NCBI RefSeq assembly: GCF_028640845.1
Contig: NC_080540.1
Span: 277,341,524-277,405,523, forward strand
DNA length: 64,000 bases
Source: Ahaetulla prasina
Taxonomy: Eukaryota > Chordata > Lepidosauria > Squamata > Colubridae
Direction of reading: 5' to 3'
Shown in pieces: positions 20,939 through 32,733 of this stretch (within the stretch, counting starts at the first letter, position 1; every line of letters begins with the position of its first letter). The notes beneath the pieces were generated by a model. The model did no database searches, was not told the origin of the DNA, and saw nothing but the letters and a program-made list of their open reading frames with translations. The position numbers were made by a program, and so were the translations under genes.

Positions 20939-22314
20939 CGTCTAACAATTTTGATGTGTTCTTTGGTGTTGTGCCTCTGCAACCTCGTGAGTCACCCACC
21001 TTTTACCAAATAAATGAAAGTAGCTATAACTGTATTTACCCAAGGCAGAAGCTAGGAGGAGAGAATAAACAAACAGCTAAGAGGAGGAGTGTTTTTATAA
21101 TCACAACAAGCAAAAGTTAGAAGGAGTGTGCAAAGAGGAACCTGCTTCACATACTAAACCACATACAATAAGATTTATTTTTCTTTAGCATGGCAACAAA
21201 TATAGCCAAAGAAATACCGTAGTTATCTCTTGTCAGCAACAAACCCACTGTTTAAAAGTATAGTTCATCATTGGTTTATGAATATTAGCTTAATTAACCC
21301 TTAGTTATTGTGTTGTAATTCTAGTCCTAAGAATTTCCAAACAAATCATTATTATTTAATAGCCTTTGGAAAAAAAACTTGTTTGTTCCTTGTTTGTTCA
21401 ATAAATCACATTTAAAACAAATCATAGCTTTGTTTTATATGCAAGAAAAGCTATAGTATTAAAACCAAGCGAACAAGCTTATTTTGGATAAAACTAGTCT
21501 GCCTTTGTTGTTTCTGTTATGTAAAGGACTAAGTATCTCTGGTTTCACTATAATAGGAAACATTAGCATTTCCATCAGCAAACTTCAGCAAATGTACAGT
21601 ACAATGAAACTTTTTAATTCTACTTGGAAAAGCCACAAGAAAGCATTTGTGCTGTTATAATGTGCATAGGTTACTTTATGGAAGCTATTTTGTTTTACAT
21701 AAAAGGTTGTTATTAAATAAAAAGGGCCTACGGGGAAAAAGATACGATATACATGTAAAAATTCATAGCAGAAGACCCTCATATAAATAGATTTATGTAC
21801 AGTATTTCAAGCTACAGTCCTTGCTTTTCAAAAATAGCTTATTAAAATCAGTTTACTGGATATGCTTATTAAAATCATTTTACTGGATATATGTTTTACT
21901 GGACAGTTTCCTGCTATGATTTAAGATGATTATTTTATACTGACTATACATGAACTTTGATTCATGTATAAACATGTATTGAACGTGAACTTTGATTCTT
22001 TGCCAGTGTCCCCAGTTCTATCTACCCCCAGCACAAACTTGTCCCGGGCACATCTTTTTTGTCTTCTGCTGGGTCTTCGTGGTGGTATTACATTCATCAT
22101 GTCCCCAAACCATGAATGAAACAGGCTTAAATAATCCTTCGCTATACAATTGTTGAAGTAGCATTTTCCCTTATTTCAACACAGAACAAGGACAGACTCA
22201 GGGTGTGTAAAATCTATTAGGCTTTGTCACCTGTTTACCTTGGAGAAAAATCAGGTGACTGGCAGGAACTAGGAACAGAAGAAACAGAGGCAGGATAGTG
22301 ATCAGGATAGAATA
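20939..22314. other. No gene or repeat recognised
   Basis: AT-rich. A short direct repeat, CTTATTAAAATCA...TTTACTGGATAT, occurs twice around 21838-21890. No coding signal. Confidence 0.45.
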
Positions 22315-23107
22315 GCAAGTTTAATATCAAGATATCCTTTATTGTCATTTTTTACTGAGAACAGTAAAAATATATGTGTGTGTGTTTGTTTGCGCATGTA
22401 TTTGTATATGTACAATATATATCCATATCCATACATAACACATATATAGACATACTATATCATCATTATCACCATCACCATCATCACCATCATCATCATC
22501 ATCATTTTAGTCATTGTCTATCCACTGCAGGATGAAGGCCTCTTCTATATATTTCCAGTACAGTCCTAAATACCATTCTGAGTATCACACACTATATGCA
22601 TACAAATAAACATACCTATACACACACACATCAATCACTGTCCATTTTGAATACATTACAGAACGAGGAAATTTGAGCGTTCACAAGATTGATGCTACAT
22701 GGAACAAAACTGTGACTGAATCTGAATGTTCTGCTTCATATATCAAGAATCCTCTTCCCAGAAGGTAACAAGGAAAACTGGTCATAGAGAGGATGTGTAG
22801 TGTCCCTGACAATCCTGAGGACCCTGGACAAGCATCGCTTATATGCTATGTCCTGAATAGAAGGAAATGAACTACCAATATTTTTTTCTGCCATCCTCAC
22901 CACAGCCTTCCTGTCTAAAGCTGTAATGCTTCCAAGCCAGACTGTAATGCAATATGACAGGATGCTCTCAATCATCCCTCTATAGAAAGTGATAAGGACA
23001 GTGGAAGGAAGATGTACTTTTCTCTTGCGATACAGAAAATGCAGGCGCTGCTGTGCCTGCTTCACCAGTGTATCACTGTTGAACGACCAAGCCAACCTAC
23101 TTGTCAA
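22315..23107 (-). mobile_element. L2/CR1-clade LINE 3' fragment
   Basis: A minus-strand frame (22736-23107) encodes the C-terminal reverse-transcriptase region: VKQAQQRLHFLYRKRKVHL, SFYRGMIES-like text and LPSGKRILDI, the layout of L2-clade proteins. The 3' UTR contains a GT/ATC simple-repeat stretch and ends with AATAAAGGATATC. Truncated at the 5' side. Confidence 0.8.
22461..22506 (+). repeat. (ATC)n microsatellite
   Basis: Imperfect ATC/ACC trinucleotide repeat inside the LINE 3' UTR. Confidence 0.9.
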
Positions 23108-23717
23108 TAGTTTTCTACTGAAACCAGGAAGAATGGATAGGACTGTAACTCAACAGAGTAAATAGAGTAAAGTAAACAGAGTTTACACTTGTATTGTCAT
23201 AAAATACATGCTTGACGAAATAAATAAATAAATAGAGGGGGAAAACTGTTTGTAATATTAGAAGTTTGTATACAATTACCTTGCTTTAAATATTTTGATG
23301 ATTATATTACAAACAACAATCCTAGACAGGCTTTATTGGGAAAGATAGCTTAAAACTGCTTTACACAATGAATAAACTGGCAACCATTATGGCTTGCAAA
23401 AGGCCATAATGTCCAGGATGTCTTAGTAGGATTGAGATAGTTCCTCCCCATCCACACATGCACAGCTTTCAAGCAACAGGAGAGGACCTTGACAACCTCA
23501 CTTAGTTGACCTGGAGTCAACAGATGTGATCAGTTATTATCAGCATACTAGGCAAATGACCTCACCCATGGTTCCATATAGATGGAGAGGGGAGAGTGAC
23601 TCAAGCCTTTTGGCACCCCAGAAAGGAGGGAGCCTAAGGAGTGTCTTCTGAATCAACACTACCTGAAACTGTCCCCAAAGGAAGGGCGAGAACTGCCGTA
23701 CAATGTTGCCCCTTATC
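23108..23717. other. No gene recognised
   Basis: The left part may still belong to the adjacent LINE. No exon or named repeat seen. Confidence 0.4.
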
Positions 23718-23854
23718 CAGTGGTGGGATTCAGCCAGTTCGCACCACTTCGGGAGAACCGGTTGTTAACTGTCTGAGCAGTTTGGCAAACTGGTTGTTGG
23801 AAGAAATCATTAGGGCAGAGAACCGGTTGTTAAACTACTTGAATCCCACCACTG
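23718..23854. mobile_element. hAT MITE (CAGTGGTGGGATTCA family), copy 2
   Basis: Ends CAGTGGTGGGATTC and GAATCCCACCACTG; perfect duplication CCCTTATC (23710-23717, 23855-23862). Middle has two GAGAACCGGTTGTTAA blocks. Confidence 0.93.
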
Positions 23855-23901
23855 CCCTTATCTCTAACCCCCCCAAGTTGGCTGAGAAGGAGACTCTATT
23901 C

Positions 23902-24535
23902 CAGGGGTGTGAAACTCAAGGCCTACAGCCATGATGCCAAACCTATGGCAGAGTCCTCTCTGTGGGCACCCATTTTTCAGTCCAAAAACAGCCTGGAAAC
24001 AGCCCGAAAAATGGCCTGAAAAAAGCCCAAGAAACAGCCTGAAAAACACCCAGAAATGCAAAAAACAAAACAAAAACCAGGCATGCACATGCTGGCCAGC
24101 TGGTCTTTGGGCTTCTGGTGCTCTGGCATGCACACATACACGCATGTGCACACCTGTTCCAGTTTGGGCACTCAGCGCCGAAAAGGTTCACCATCAGGCT
24201 GGATCTGCTTAGATCTATAGACCATGGGGCTGCCTTGGAAACAGTGAAGGGCCAGCCCACAGTGCTTCTGCCAGTGAAAACGGAGCTCAGGGAGGCTGAA
24301 TGCAGCCCTGCCGAGCTCCATTTTCACTGGCAGAGGGTTGCAGGAGGCTGTTGTAGCTGGAAATGGAGTTCGGGAGCCTATTTTCACTGGCAGAGCATTT
24401 GGGCTACTACAGGCACCCCTGACAGAGTGACATCGAGCTGGCGATGCCCACTCCTGCTACACCCACTCTGCCCCCCCCCAGGTCAAACACAACCTTGATG
24501 TGACCCTCAATGAAATCGAGTTTAACACCCTTCTG
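23902..24535. mobile_element. hAT-like element (CAGGGGTGTCAAACTC family), interrupted
   Basis: Left end CAGGGGTGTGAAACTCAAGG, right end AATCGAGTTTAACACCC. The interior has TCTGCCAGTGAAAA and TTTTCACTGGCAGAG blocks. A second hAT sits at about 23930-24198. The target duplication is weak (CTCTATTC against CTCCAGTT), so the right boundary is approximate. Confidence 0.7.
23930..24198 (-). mobile_element. hAT-like element (CAGTGATGGCGAACC family), nested
   Basis: Its ends CATGATGCCAAACC and GGTTCACCATCAG match the family seen at 50690 and 55334, in reverse orientation. The interior carries AAAACAGCCTGGAAACAGCC-type simple sequence. Nested in the element at 23902-24535. Confidence 0.65.
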
Positions 24536-25766
24536 CTCCAGTTAATGGTATCAAAAGCTCCTGAAAGATTGAGGAGCTCAAGGATAGATGCCTGACATCT
24601 CTCCTGGCTCCACAACAGGTCAACTATATTTGCAAACAAAGTTGTCTCCATACTAAAATCCTGGCCTGAAATACAGCTGAAAAAAAGGCTAGATAATAAG
24701 TTCTCATCAACTGCAGATGGACCATTTTCTGAACAACCTTCTCTAAAAAGGTGAGAAAATGGGGAAGATCCGTTCTTATGAACATTCTGAGCAGGATAGT
24801 GAAGTTTTTTTTTTATTTCCCACCTTCTTTCTTTTCAACAAGAACAACATTTTTTGTTGAAAAGAAGGTCTGGTTGATGTCTGTGAAATTACAATCAGAA
24901 AGGCAGAATTAATTTGCAAAATCAGAAATCTCTGCAATACTATTTTTGCCCTGAGCATCAGGTAGTCTCCCTTTTTAATTTCAGTAGTTATATCTAATTT
25001 TTAAAATTAAGATAAGTTTTAGACATTGTCACTTTTCTGTCTGTTTCTGACATTTACTCAACATTTAAAAGGAAAGAATTGCTATAACATGGTGGCTCAT
25101 AGAATGGAGCAGTGCTGAAGGCTGGGATTACTTCCATCAGGAATGAGGTGTTAGGTTAACACTGCATAACATCTTCAACAAAACAAATGATGAGACACAC
25201 GATATCATGTCTCAGTTCAAGAACTTGAAGTTGTCTTAAATCCACCACATTCCAGTTTATCCAGTTTGTGGATCAAGCTAAGAACAACTTCCCTGGAAAC
25301 CTTTGACTTTAACTTTCTAATCATACCCTTTTTAGAGTCTAGTCATGTATCTCGACAGTTTGAGAAATATGTTTTTTTTGTCTGCCAATGTTAGGTAACA
25401 TTTTAAGAAAACAGAAGCTGGATTTGGTATCGATTCTGCTCAAGTAACCCAGTTGCCTGATTACTCTTCTCCTTGGATGGGCTTGGGGGAATCTTTTGTT
25501 ACCACTCTGATAACGGATTCCCTCTTGCAGCACACAAGGCACCTCCCAGCCTTGATCTTCTGATGCCCCATTCCCTCAATATTCCATATTTTCCAAATAT
25601 GGCTTCTACAATAGTCTGTTGTATATTTTTCCAGGATGATCAGATTTGTGGACAAGAAGTTGAAATCTTAGATATTAAATTTGTGCAAGCAGAGATCTGA
25701 AACTGTGAAAAGTCATAATTTCTGTGCAACTGGACATCTACAAATACCTATCTATTATCTCTCTAT
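24536..25766. other. No gene recognised; possible LINE scrap
   Basis: A short minus-strand frame near 24536-24620 reads LLNLSGAFDTI, reminiscent of a LINE reverse-transcriptase motif, but is too short to assign. Otherwise AT-rich. Confidence 0.35.
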
Positions 25767-25980
<214 letters not shown>

Positions 25981-26084
25981 ATTCATTCATTTCTTTTTCT
26001 CTTTGAATGACACTCCTCGGATTTATTTATTTATCAAATCCAGTGACATCTCATTCACAGAGTGACAAATTTAGCCATCATCTG

Positions 26085-26201
26085 TCAAGGTCCACTATAT
26101 TCAGAGGTATAAAGTTTGTAAAGTTAAATTTAGATATACATCCTTATTACAAAGAACATATTTGGTTTGGTTCTGCAACCCAACAAGAAAGACACAGACT
26201 T
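26085..26201 (+). mobile_element. L3/CR1-type LINE, segment 1 of 3
   Basis: Encodes WFGSATQQERHRL, which continues in frame with segment 2 at 28111 (QERHRL, then QRIIRTAEKI). It ends in the 17-bp target duplication created by the L1-like insertion. Confidence 0.75.
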
Positions 26202-26789
26202 AGAGTTGCAAAGGAAAATAGAAGAAACTCAAAAAAATCAAAACAATTGGAATTTAGATAATAAGATGGAAGATACACAGGCAAAGGTAGATAGGGCAGA
26301 TGAAGAAAGAGTAATATTACAATATAGATTAATGGAATATGCTATAAGGGTGAGGGGGTTGAAACAAAATAGGAAGGAAAATTTAAAGGAGATTTTTACG
26401 CAAGCCTTTGCTCAGATAAAGGGTGTGGAGCCAGAAGATTTTGAGACTAATATTGAAAGAATTTATCGTGTTAATTCTTGGTGGGCAAGACAAAATAGAG
26501 TACCGAGGGATGTGGTTATTTATTTTACAACTAAAAAGGTTAGGTACGAAATTTTGCAAGCCTTTTATAAAAATAAATTCCAAATATTGGGACAAGATAT
26601 AAAAATGATGAAGGAAATTCCTCCTAAAATGTTAAGAGAAGAGAATTTGCTTTTTTAGTGGATGAGTTTAAGAAACATCAGATATATTTTAGATGGGAAG
26701 TCCCAATGGGTTTGTCAGTGAATTTTAGAGGCAGAAAGTATTTTCTTAATTCAGTTATGAAAGCGAGACATTTTATATTAATGTTTTAA
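26202..26789 (+). pseudogene. L1-type ORF1 protein (RNA-binding), truncated and frameshifted
   Basis: ORF1p is the trimeric RNA-binding chaperone of L1 elements. The frame starts inside a coiled coil (heptad-like KIEETQKNQNNWNLDNKME), then an RRM-like region with YAIRVRGLKQNRKENLKEIF and PRDVVIYFTTKKVRYEIL, then the C-terminal domain. A single-base frame change near 26640-26650 breaks it; the domain continues in the next frame to about 26789. The N-terminus is missing because the element is 5'-truncated. The RRM/CTD order and the I-R-V-R-G motif support L1-type ORF1 rather than LINE2 or CR1 ORF1. Confidence 0.75.
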
Positions 26790-27154
26790 GAGTGGGAATC
26801 CTTTGTTGTTAGATGCTAAGTTAATTGGTTTGGAAATGATGGAAAATAGAATGGAGAGGGAGGAATGTTTAAGATGTGAATATGATGATTATGGTTAATT
26901 TTTGGAATTGATTTGTTTAGGATATAAATTATAGGATTTTTGTTATTTGCTATTCGTATGGTATAAATCTATGGGATGATATTATTCAATTGTGAAGGAT
27001 GGAAAGTGAAATTTATGAATTTAGATAATGTGGATGTAATGATTTTAACTGCTTACTGTTATATTGTGGATGAATACTATATTTGAGAGATTTTATTTGA
27101 AATGATATTTGATTGATGGAGTAGTATTGGAAGATTGGATATTAAATTTTATGA

Positions 27155-27500
27155 CAATTGAAGAAATATATAAGTGATGAAAATTTGAATTTGAGAAGCT
27201 GGATTGTAAATTAAGAAATGGACATGAAATTTGAAGGAATATACAAGTGGCTGGGAAAAAAAATTGAACTTTAGAAGATGGACTGATTTTTAAAATGGAC
27301 TGTAAGAAGAACGGACATTAAATCTTATGGCAATTGAAGAAATATATAAGTGATAAAAATTTGAGTTCGAGAAGATGGACAGTAATTTGAGAAATGGACT
27401 TATGAAATTTGAAGGAATATACAAGTGGGGGGAAAAATTGAATTTGAGAAGATGGATTAATTTTAAGATTGGACTGTAAGAAGAATTAATATGTGAAGTT
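27155..27500 (+). repeat. 176-bp tandem repeat in the L1-like 3' UTR
   Basis: CAATTGAAGAAATATATAAG occurs at 27155 and 27331, with about 170 bp of similar sequence following each. Two diverged copies. They contain repeated GAGAAGATGGA units. Confidence 0.85.
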
Positions 27501-28110
27501 GGTATTGCTTCTCTTCTTTTCCTTTTTTTTTATTATTCTTTCCTATCTTTTTATTTTTATTGTGAGGGGATCTAAAGCTTTAAATTTTTAAAAGTGGGAG
27601 GTTATGTATATTTGGTATACGTTAGATTGTGATTGTTGGTCATAATACCCGGTATTTGCTCTGGGAAGTCTGGGGGAAGGGGAGGAGGGGGAAGGGGAAA
27701 TGATACATGGATTGATTATTAATGTACAGTAATTTTTGAAGATATGAAATTAAAATTTTTAAATGATATTGGGGATGCTCGACTGCCATTTCAGGAAGAA
27801 AAGGAGAGAAGAGTAGTAGGAGGGAAGAAAGTAGTTAGGAATGAATAGAGAAGGAGGAGGGGAATAAGAAGGTTAGATAGGGTGGAAGAAGGGAGGAGTG
27901 GAGAAGGAGGAGAGGAAGTAGTAAAGTGAAGGAGGTGAGGATGGATGGGAAAGTAGTAGAGGGTAGAGAGGGAGGTTGTGAAGAAAGGAAGTGGCAATCG
28001 GGCAGGCCTGAATCAGTAATAAATAAAAATTAATGATTAATGATGGATAATAGTTTGTACATAAATATGATGTTTGAAAATGGAAATAAAAATTATTTAT
28101 TAAAAAAAAA

Positions 28111-28407
28111 AAGAAAGACACAGACTTCAGAGAATAATTAGAACTGCAGAAAAAATAATTGCTACCAACATGCCTTCCATTGAGGACCTGTATACTGCAC
28201 GAATCAAGAAGAGGGCCATGAAAATATTTACAGATCCCTCACATCCTGGACATAAATTGTTTCAACTCCTACCATCAAAACGGCGCTATAGAGCATTGCA
28301 CATCAGAACAACTAGACACAAGAACAGTTTTTTCCCGAAGGCCATCACTCTGCTAAACAATTCCCTCAACACTGTCCAACTATTTACTAAGTCTACACTA
28401 CTATTAA
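28111..28407 (+). mobile_element. L3/CR1-type LINE, segment 2 of 3
   Basis: Encodes the reverse-transcriptase C-terminus: IIATNMPSIEDLYTARIKKR, HPGHKLFQLLPSKRRYRAL and TTRHKNSFFPKAITLLNN. It joins segment 1 through the duplication and segment 3 across the Ty3 element. It ends in ATTAA, the 5-bp Ty3 target. Confidence 0.88.
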
Positions 28408-28586
28408 TGTTAAGTTCGGGAAGTAACGAGGCTGGAGACCAGGGTAGTGACAACAGCTCTTTAATATATGGTGAACCCAGCAACCTGGCTGGGGAAAAAC
28501 AACCCTTTATATACTGTTTAACCGGCGGCATCAACCAATCAGCAACGTGCTTGTTTCCCGCCCAAAATATTTAAAGATACATAACA
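28408..28586 (-). repeat. Ty3 element 3' LTR (179 bp)
   Basis: On the minus strand it starts TGTTATGTATC and ends CGAACTTAACA. It contains GATTGGTTG (inverted CCAAT), the TATA box AGTATATAAAGGG and an ATTAAA poly-A signal. Confidence 0.95.
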
Positions 28587-28599
28587 CTCCTCCCCTCCC
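28587..28599 (-). other. Polypurine tract of Ty3 element
   Basis: GGGAGGGGAGGAG on the minus strand directly abuts the 3' LTR, the expected plus-strand primer site for reverse transcription. Confidence 0.85.
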
Positions 28600-29122
28600 A
28601 GAAAACACTTTACCACTATTTACATATTATTTACATGTTATTTTTCGACGTAGTCACGCAAATAACCTGGGCGTCTCCTAATTCTTTCAGACCTGCGCGG
28701 TTCAGTCCTGGGTGGTGTTTTGAGCTGGTCGGAGGGGCTGTTTGCTCCTCCCAGCTCTTTCTCTAGGCCATCGGGCCCTGGATTATTTGCAGACTCTTTT
28801 TCTTGGCCATCCGGCCTTGGATTACTTTTGTAATTTTCCCTGCTGTTTCCATCGAACCTGATGGCGTCGCTGGACCTCCGGGACCTCAGCTAAGTCTTGC
28901 GCCTCCCGGGTTATGGTCAGCTGTGGGTTCAAATAAGGAGTGGTCATTATCTGTCTCATTTAGCTCGGGTTGTTCAGCTATTCGCTTCTTATCTGATCTA
29001 TATGGCGCCCATACTCAGTTGTCTTGTAATTCACCAAGTATGACTTTGGACCGGTTGCTTTTATGATTTGCCCTGCGAGCCAACTTGGGCCGTCCCCATA
29101 GTTGCGGGCCCACACTCGTCGC

Positions 29123-29865
29123 CTATGCCCATTTCTCTCGTTTTCTAGTTCCCCTTGTAACCCTCTGGTGTGTAATGGGATTCAAACGGTCAAGTGGGCA
29201 CCGGAGCTTCCGTCCCATCAAGAGTTCGGCTGGGCTTCTGCCTGTAGCAGTGCTTGGGGTTCTGTGCTGAACGGCCAGAAAGAAATCTATCTTTGTTTGC
29301 CAGTCACCTGGCTTGAGCCTGGACAATGCCTCCTTAGCGCTCCGGACGGAACGCTCCGGAAGGCCATTCAACGCGGGGTGGAAAGGCGCAGAGGGCATGT
29401 CGGTTCCCCCCCCCTGCCAAGTTTTCCCCAACCTGGGCTGCCGTGAATTGCGGGCCGTTGTCTGACACCAGAGTGTCAGGCAACCCGTGGGTTGCGAATA
29501 GGTGGCGCAGGGCTGCGATTACTGCCTCGGCCATAGTGGATTTCATGAGTATGATCTCTAACCATTTAGAGAATGCGTCGACAACCACTAGGAAGGTTTG
29601 GCCGTGGAAAGGGCCAGCAAAATCAATGTGGATTCTTGACCAGGGCCCTTGAGGTTTTTCCCATTCCTGACTGGGGCCGTTGGGGTAGAGGTCTGGACTC
29701 TTGGCAAGCCTGGCATTTCCCTACCCTCTCAGCAATCTCTGAGTCCATGAGTGGCCACCACACATAGCTTCTTGCTAGCCCCTTCATCCTTACGATCCCT
29801 GGGTGACCCTCGTGGAGGAGGTCCAATACCTTTCCCCTTAATTTATCCGGGATTACCACGATCAC
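29123..29865 (-). pseudogene. Ty3 integrase, frameshifted
   Basis: The zinc-binding HHCC domain reads LLHEGHPGIVRMKGLARSY and CQACQ (29623-29865). The catalytic core follows with Asp in HIDFAGPFHG, Asp in VSDNGPQF and Glu in GLPERSVRSAKEAL, so the D,D,E triad is present. The three parts lie in different frames, with breaks near 29600 and 29430. Integrase inserts the cDNA and leaves the 5-bp duplication seen here. Confidence 0.85.
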
Positions 29866-30467
29866 CCCATAATAGGCACCCCTTGAGCCGAGAGCTCATC
29901 ACGTTTTTTTACAAATTCCTTAAACCGTTCGCCCGGCGCAGCGGGCCACCCTCTTTGTACCCAACCGAGTACAGTCCTTAACATAATGTCCCGGTATGAT
30001 GCCCGAGCCACTTCCTTAGAAGTGACTGGGCCAGAGTCCAAAGAGTCAATCAGCAGGATGGGTGTCCCCGGAGTGGGGTCTTCGATCGCCCCTGGTAGTG
30101 GGCATCTGCTTAACGCGTCCGCATGCCCCACTTCTTTTCCTGGTCGATGCTGCAGCTTGTAAGAATAAGCGGCTAAGAAAATAGTCCATTGAGTCAAACG
30201 TGGCGAAAGTGCCACAGGCGTTGGGCGGTCGCCAGCCAGTATTCCTAACAGCGGTCTGTGGTCAGTCACAATTTCAAAGTCTCGCCCAAAAACATATTCA
30301 TGAAATTTTTTCACCCCTGACACAATTGCTAGCGCTTCCTTATCTAACTGGCTATAGTTCCTCTCTGGGGAGGACATCGTTCTGGAGTAGAAGGCTATAG
30401 GGGCTTCTGTGCTGTTTGGAAGTCTGTGGCTGAGCACAGCCCCCACCCCGTAAGGGAGGCATCGCAA
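29862..30467 (-). pseudogene. Ty3 RNase H and connection region
   Basis: A 201-codon open frame encodes the RNase H domain: AVLSHRLPNSTEAPIAFYSR, YSQLDKEALAIVSGVKKF, FEIVTDHRPLLGI and the HADALSR motif, then the linker toward integrase. RNase H removes genomic RNA during reverse transcription. The frame is open but is separated from reverse transcriptase by frameshifts. Confidence 0.88.
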
Positions 30468-31817
30468 ACCAGCACTAGGGTAATGAGCTATGATACTGGA
30501 TGAGCAGGCTATCGCCGAGAGCAGGTTTTTACTGCTTGAAAGCCCTATTTTCCGACTTTCCCAAGACCAAACAGTATTTTTCCTAGAAGCTTATGCAGCG
30601 GTTCAGCAACGGTCGCTTTGTTTTTAAAAAGACCGCAGAAAATTCACTAGCCCCAGGAATGCCTGTAGCTCTGTTTTGTTTTTGGGCGCTGGAGCCTTTC
30701 TGATTGCCTTGACCTTGCTCTCAGTGGGGTGAATTCCTTTCTTGTCTATTCGGTAGCCCAAGAATTCGACGGATTCTACCCTATCTGGCATTTGTTCACT
30801 TTAACCTTTAGTCCGCTGACCGAAAATGCCCAGAACCTTTCTCAGACGCTCCCCAATTCCTCTACATTTTCCGCTGATATCAATACATCATCGAAGTAGG
30901 AACTACCCTGGGAGCCCTTGCAGAAGTCGTTCCATTAAGTTTTGGAACAGCCTGGTGCCACACTCACCCCAAATTGTAATCGGGTGCACTTGAATGCCCC
31001 CTGTGAGTTACAATCGTTTGGGCTTCGCTGTGTTGGCGCTCACGGGCAGTTGTTGGTAGGCTTGGGCCAAGTCTAACTTTGCAAAGACTTGCCCTTGCCC
31101 CAAAGAGTGCAGCAAGTGTTGCACCACGGGAACCGGGTAAGCGCTTTTCTGTAAGGCTTTGTTTAGCGTCGCCTTGTAGTCAGCGCAGATTCTAATTGAC
31201 CCGTCTGGTTTTACTGGGGTGGCGATTGCCTCCCACTTTGCGTGATCGACTGGCACCAAAATCCCCTGATTTATGAGCTTATCTAGCTCCTTGTCAATTT
31301 TAGGTTTAAGGGCAAAAGGGACTCTCCTTGCCTTTAACCTAATGGGAGCTACCTGGGGGTCTAAGTTGAAGGAAATAGGGGTCCCCTTGTACTTGCCCAG
31401 GCAGTCCTTGAAGACATCTTCGAACTCGTTCATGAGCATGTCTTTCAGGTTACAGTCACTTCTGTAGATGCCAGTCACTCCCATGCCCAGTGCACGAAAC
31501 CAGTCTAGTCCCAACAAACTAGGCAGGGTCCCTTCGACGATCGTGATGGGCAGGGTCTTCTTGTGTGGTCCGTACTCAACTCGGACAGAGGTGGTCCCTC
31601 GAACAGGGATTCGATTCCCTTGGTAGTCGTGGACTCGTAGCCGTTGTGTTTGCAGGTGGCGCTTCGCGACTGCTGGCAGTGATTTCGCCAAAGTGTCCCA
31701 GGACATGATGGTGATCGCTGACCCGGTGTCCACTTCGAGTCGGCACCGTACTCCTTCAATTTTGGGTTTGGTGAAGATCTTCTTCTCCACTCGGGTTGAG
31801 GCGCGGCCTATGACCAC
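30468..31817 (-). pseudogene. Ty3 protease and reverse transcriptase, frameshifted
   Basis: An open frame at 31008-31817 (269 codons) contains the aspartic protease motif VDTGSAITIMSW and the first half of reverse transcriptase (GSIRICADYKATLNKAL, FAKLDLAQAYQQL). Further on, the catalytic YFDD box is encoded at 30887-30898, in another frame. At least three single-base losses lie between about 31010 and 30890. Catalytic aspartates are present, but no continuous protein can be made. Confidence 0.88.
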
Positions 31818-31829
31818 AGTCGTTTGGTT

Positions 31830-32655
31830 GAATCACGCCTTTTTGTTTGAGCCAATCGCGGGTCGCCTTGCCGATCCCGCGCCTGATTGGCCGATTTGAA
31901 TTTTCGGCGGGAAGGTTGGGGAGCTCGACAGACTTGAGCTAGGTGCCCTTCTTCTCGCACCGCCGACATGTTGCGCCCTTAAACTTGCAGCGTTGGCGCT
32001 GGTGTTGACCTCCGCAACTTCCGCATTCGTCTCGGTCCTCTTTGCGCTTTCTCGGTTCGGCAGACCCTTCCTCATCCTCACCGCCGGATTCGGTCTGGAT
32101 CTCTTCTTGGTGCACCGGGTTGACTTTGTGCTCGCCTTTGGTGAGAGGCTTTTGCAGTGTCTCCGCCGCTTGGTGGACATTTCATGCGCTCTGGCTTCGT
32201 CCAGGCGTTTGCCAGCGCAGATTGCTTTTGATAGCAGCCGCCGCAAACGGATGTCTCTGACCCCCTGATGAGTTGCTCAGCAGCACCTCGCCCAGGTCTC
32301 GGTACCCACAGTCTTTGGAGGCTTTCCGCAGGGCGCCATGTAGTCGCCGATGGATTCGCCTCAGCTGTCGGCGCCTCCAAATTCAAACGCCGCACGATTT
32401 GGACGGCGTTGGCCAAATGGTTTTTAGCAGGGTTTGCAGAGTTTGCCACGATACCGATTGTACGGCGTTGGCTCTGCCAGGGCTTCCGCGATGTCGATGA
32501 CCTCGGACCGCAGTGGCTCAAGAAGTATGCCCTTTTGCGGTTGTCTGGAACTCCTTGCAGTTCGTTGGTTCTAGAAAGCTTTCGAAACGGGTCATATACG
32601 TTCCCCATTTCTCTTTAGCCGGGTCAAACGGTGCGGGCGGAGTGTAACTGGCCAT
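31830..32655 (-). pseudogene. Ty3 gag, multiply frameshifted
   Basis: A start MASYTPPAPFDPAKEKW at 32655 opens gag but runs into frameshifts within about 100 bp; NRKRAYFLSHCG and later parts continue in other frames. A CCHC-type zinc knuckle (CGSCGGQHQRQRC) lies near 31990-32020, followed by a second, broken one. Gag forms the particle and binds RNA. At least four frame changes are visible. Confidence 0.75.
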
Positions 32656-32733
32656 CTCCGCTTTTCTGCCCTGTGTTTGCTGGGTTCGGTTCTTTCGTGC
32701 TTCAGCTCGGTTCTGGTGCTCCTTAGCCTCGAA

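Larger units (their letters stand above)
26202..28110 (+). mobile_element. L1-like ORF1-only (HAL1-like) retrotransposon, 5'-truncated
   Basis: The 1,909-bp insert is flanked by a perfect 17-bp duplication, AAGAAAGACACAGACTT (26185-26201, 28111-28127), and ends in a poly-A tract, which shows L1-type target-primed insertion. It carries an ORF1-type coding region, then about 1.3 kb with no reverse-transcriptase or endonuclease motif, a 176-bp tandem repeat, a G-rich stretch near 27670-27700 and a polypurine block (27790-27995), features of L1 3' UTRs. Missing ORF2 between ORF1 and the tail resembles mammalian HAL1. Confidence 0.8.

Noticed and set aside
24457..24651. LSGAFDTI-like reverse-transcriptase motif.
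   Set aside because: Too short and cut by a hAT element; a LINE origin is possible but unproven.
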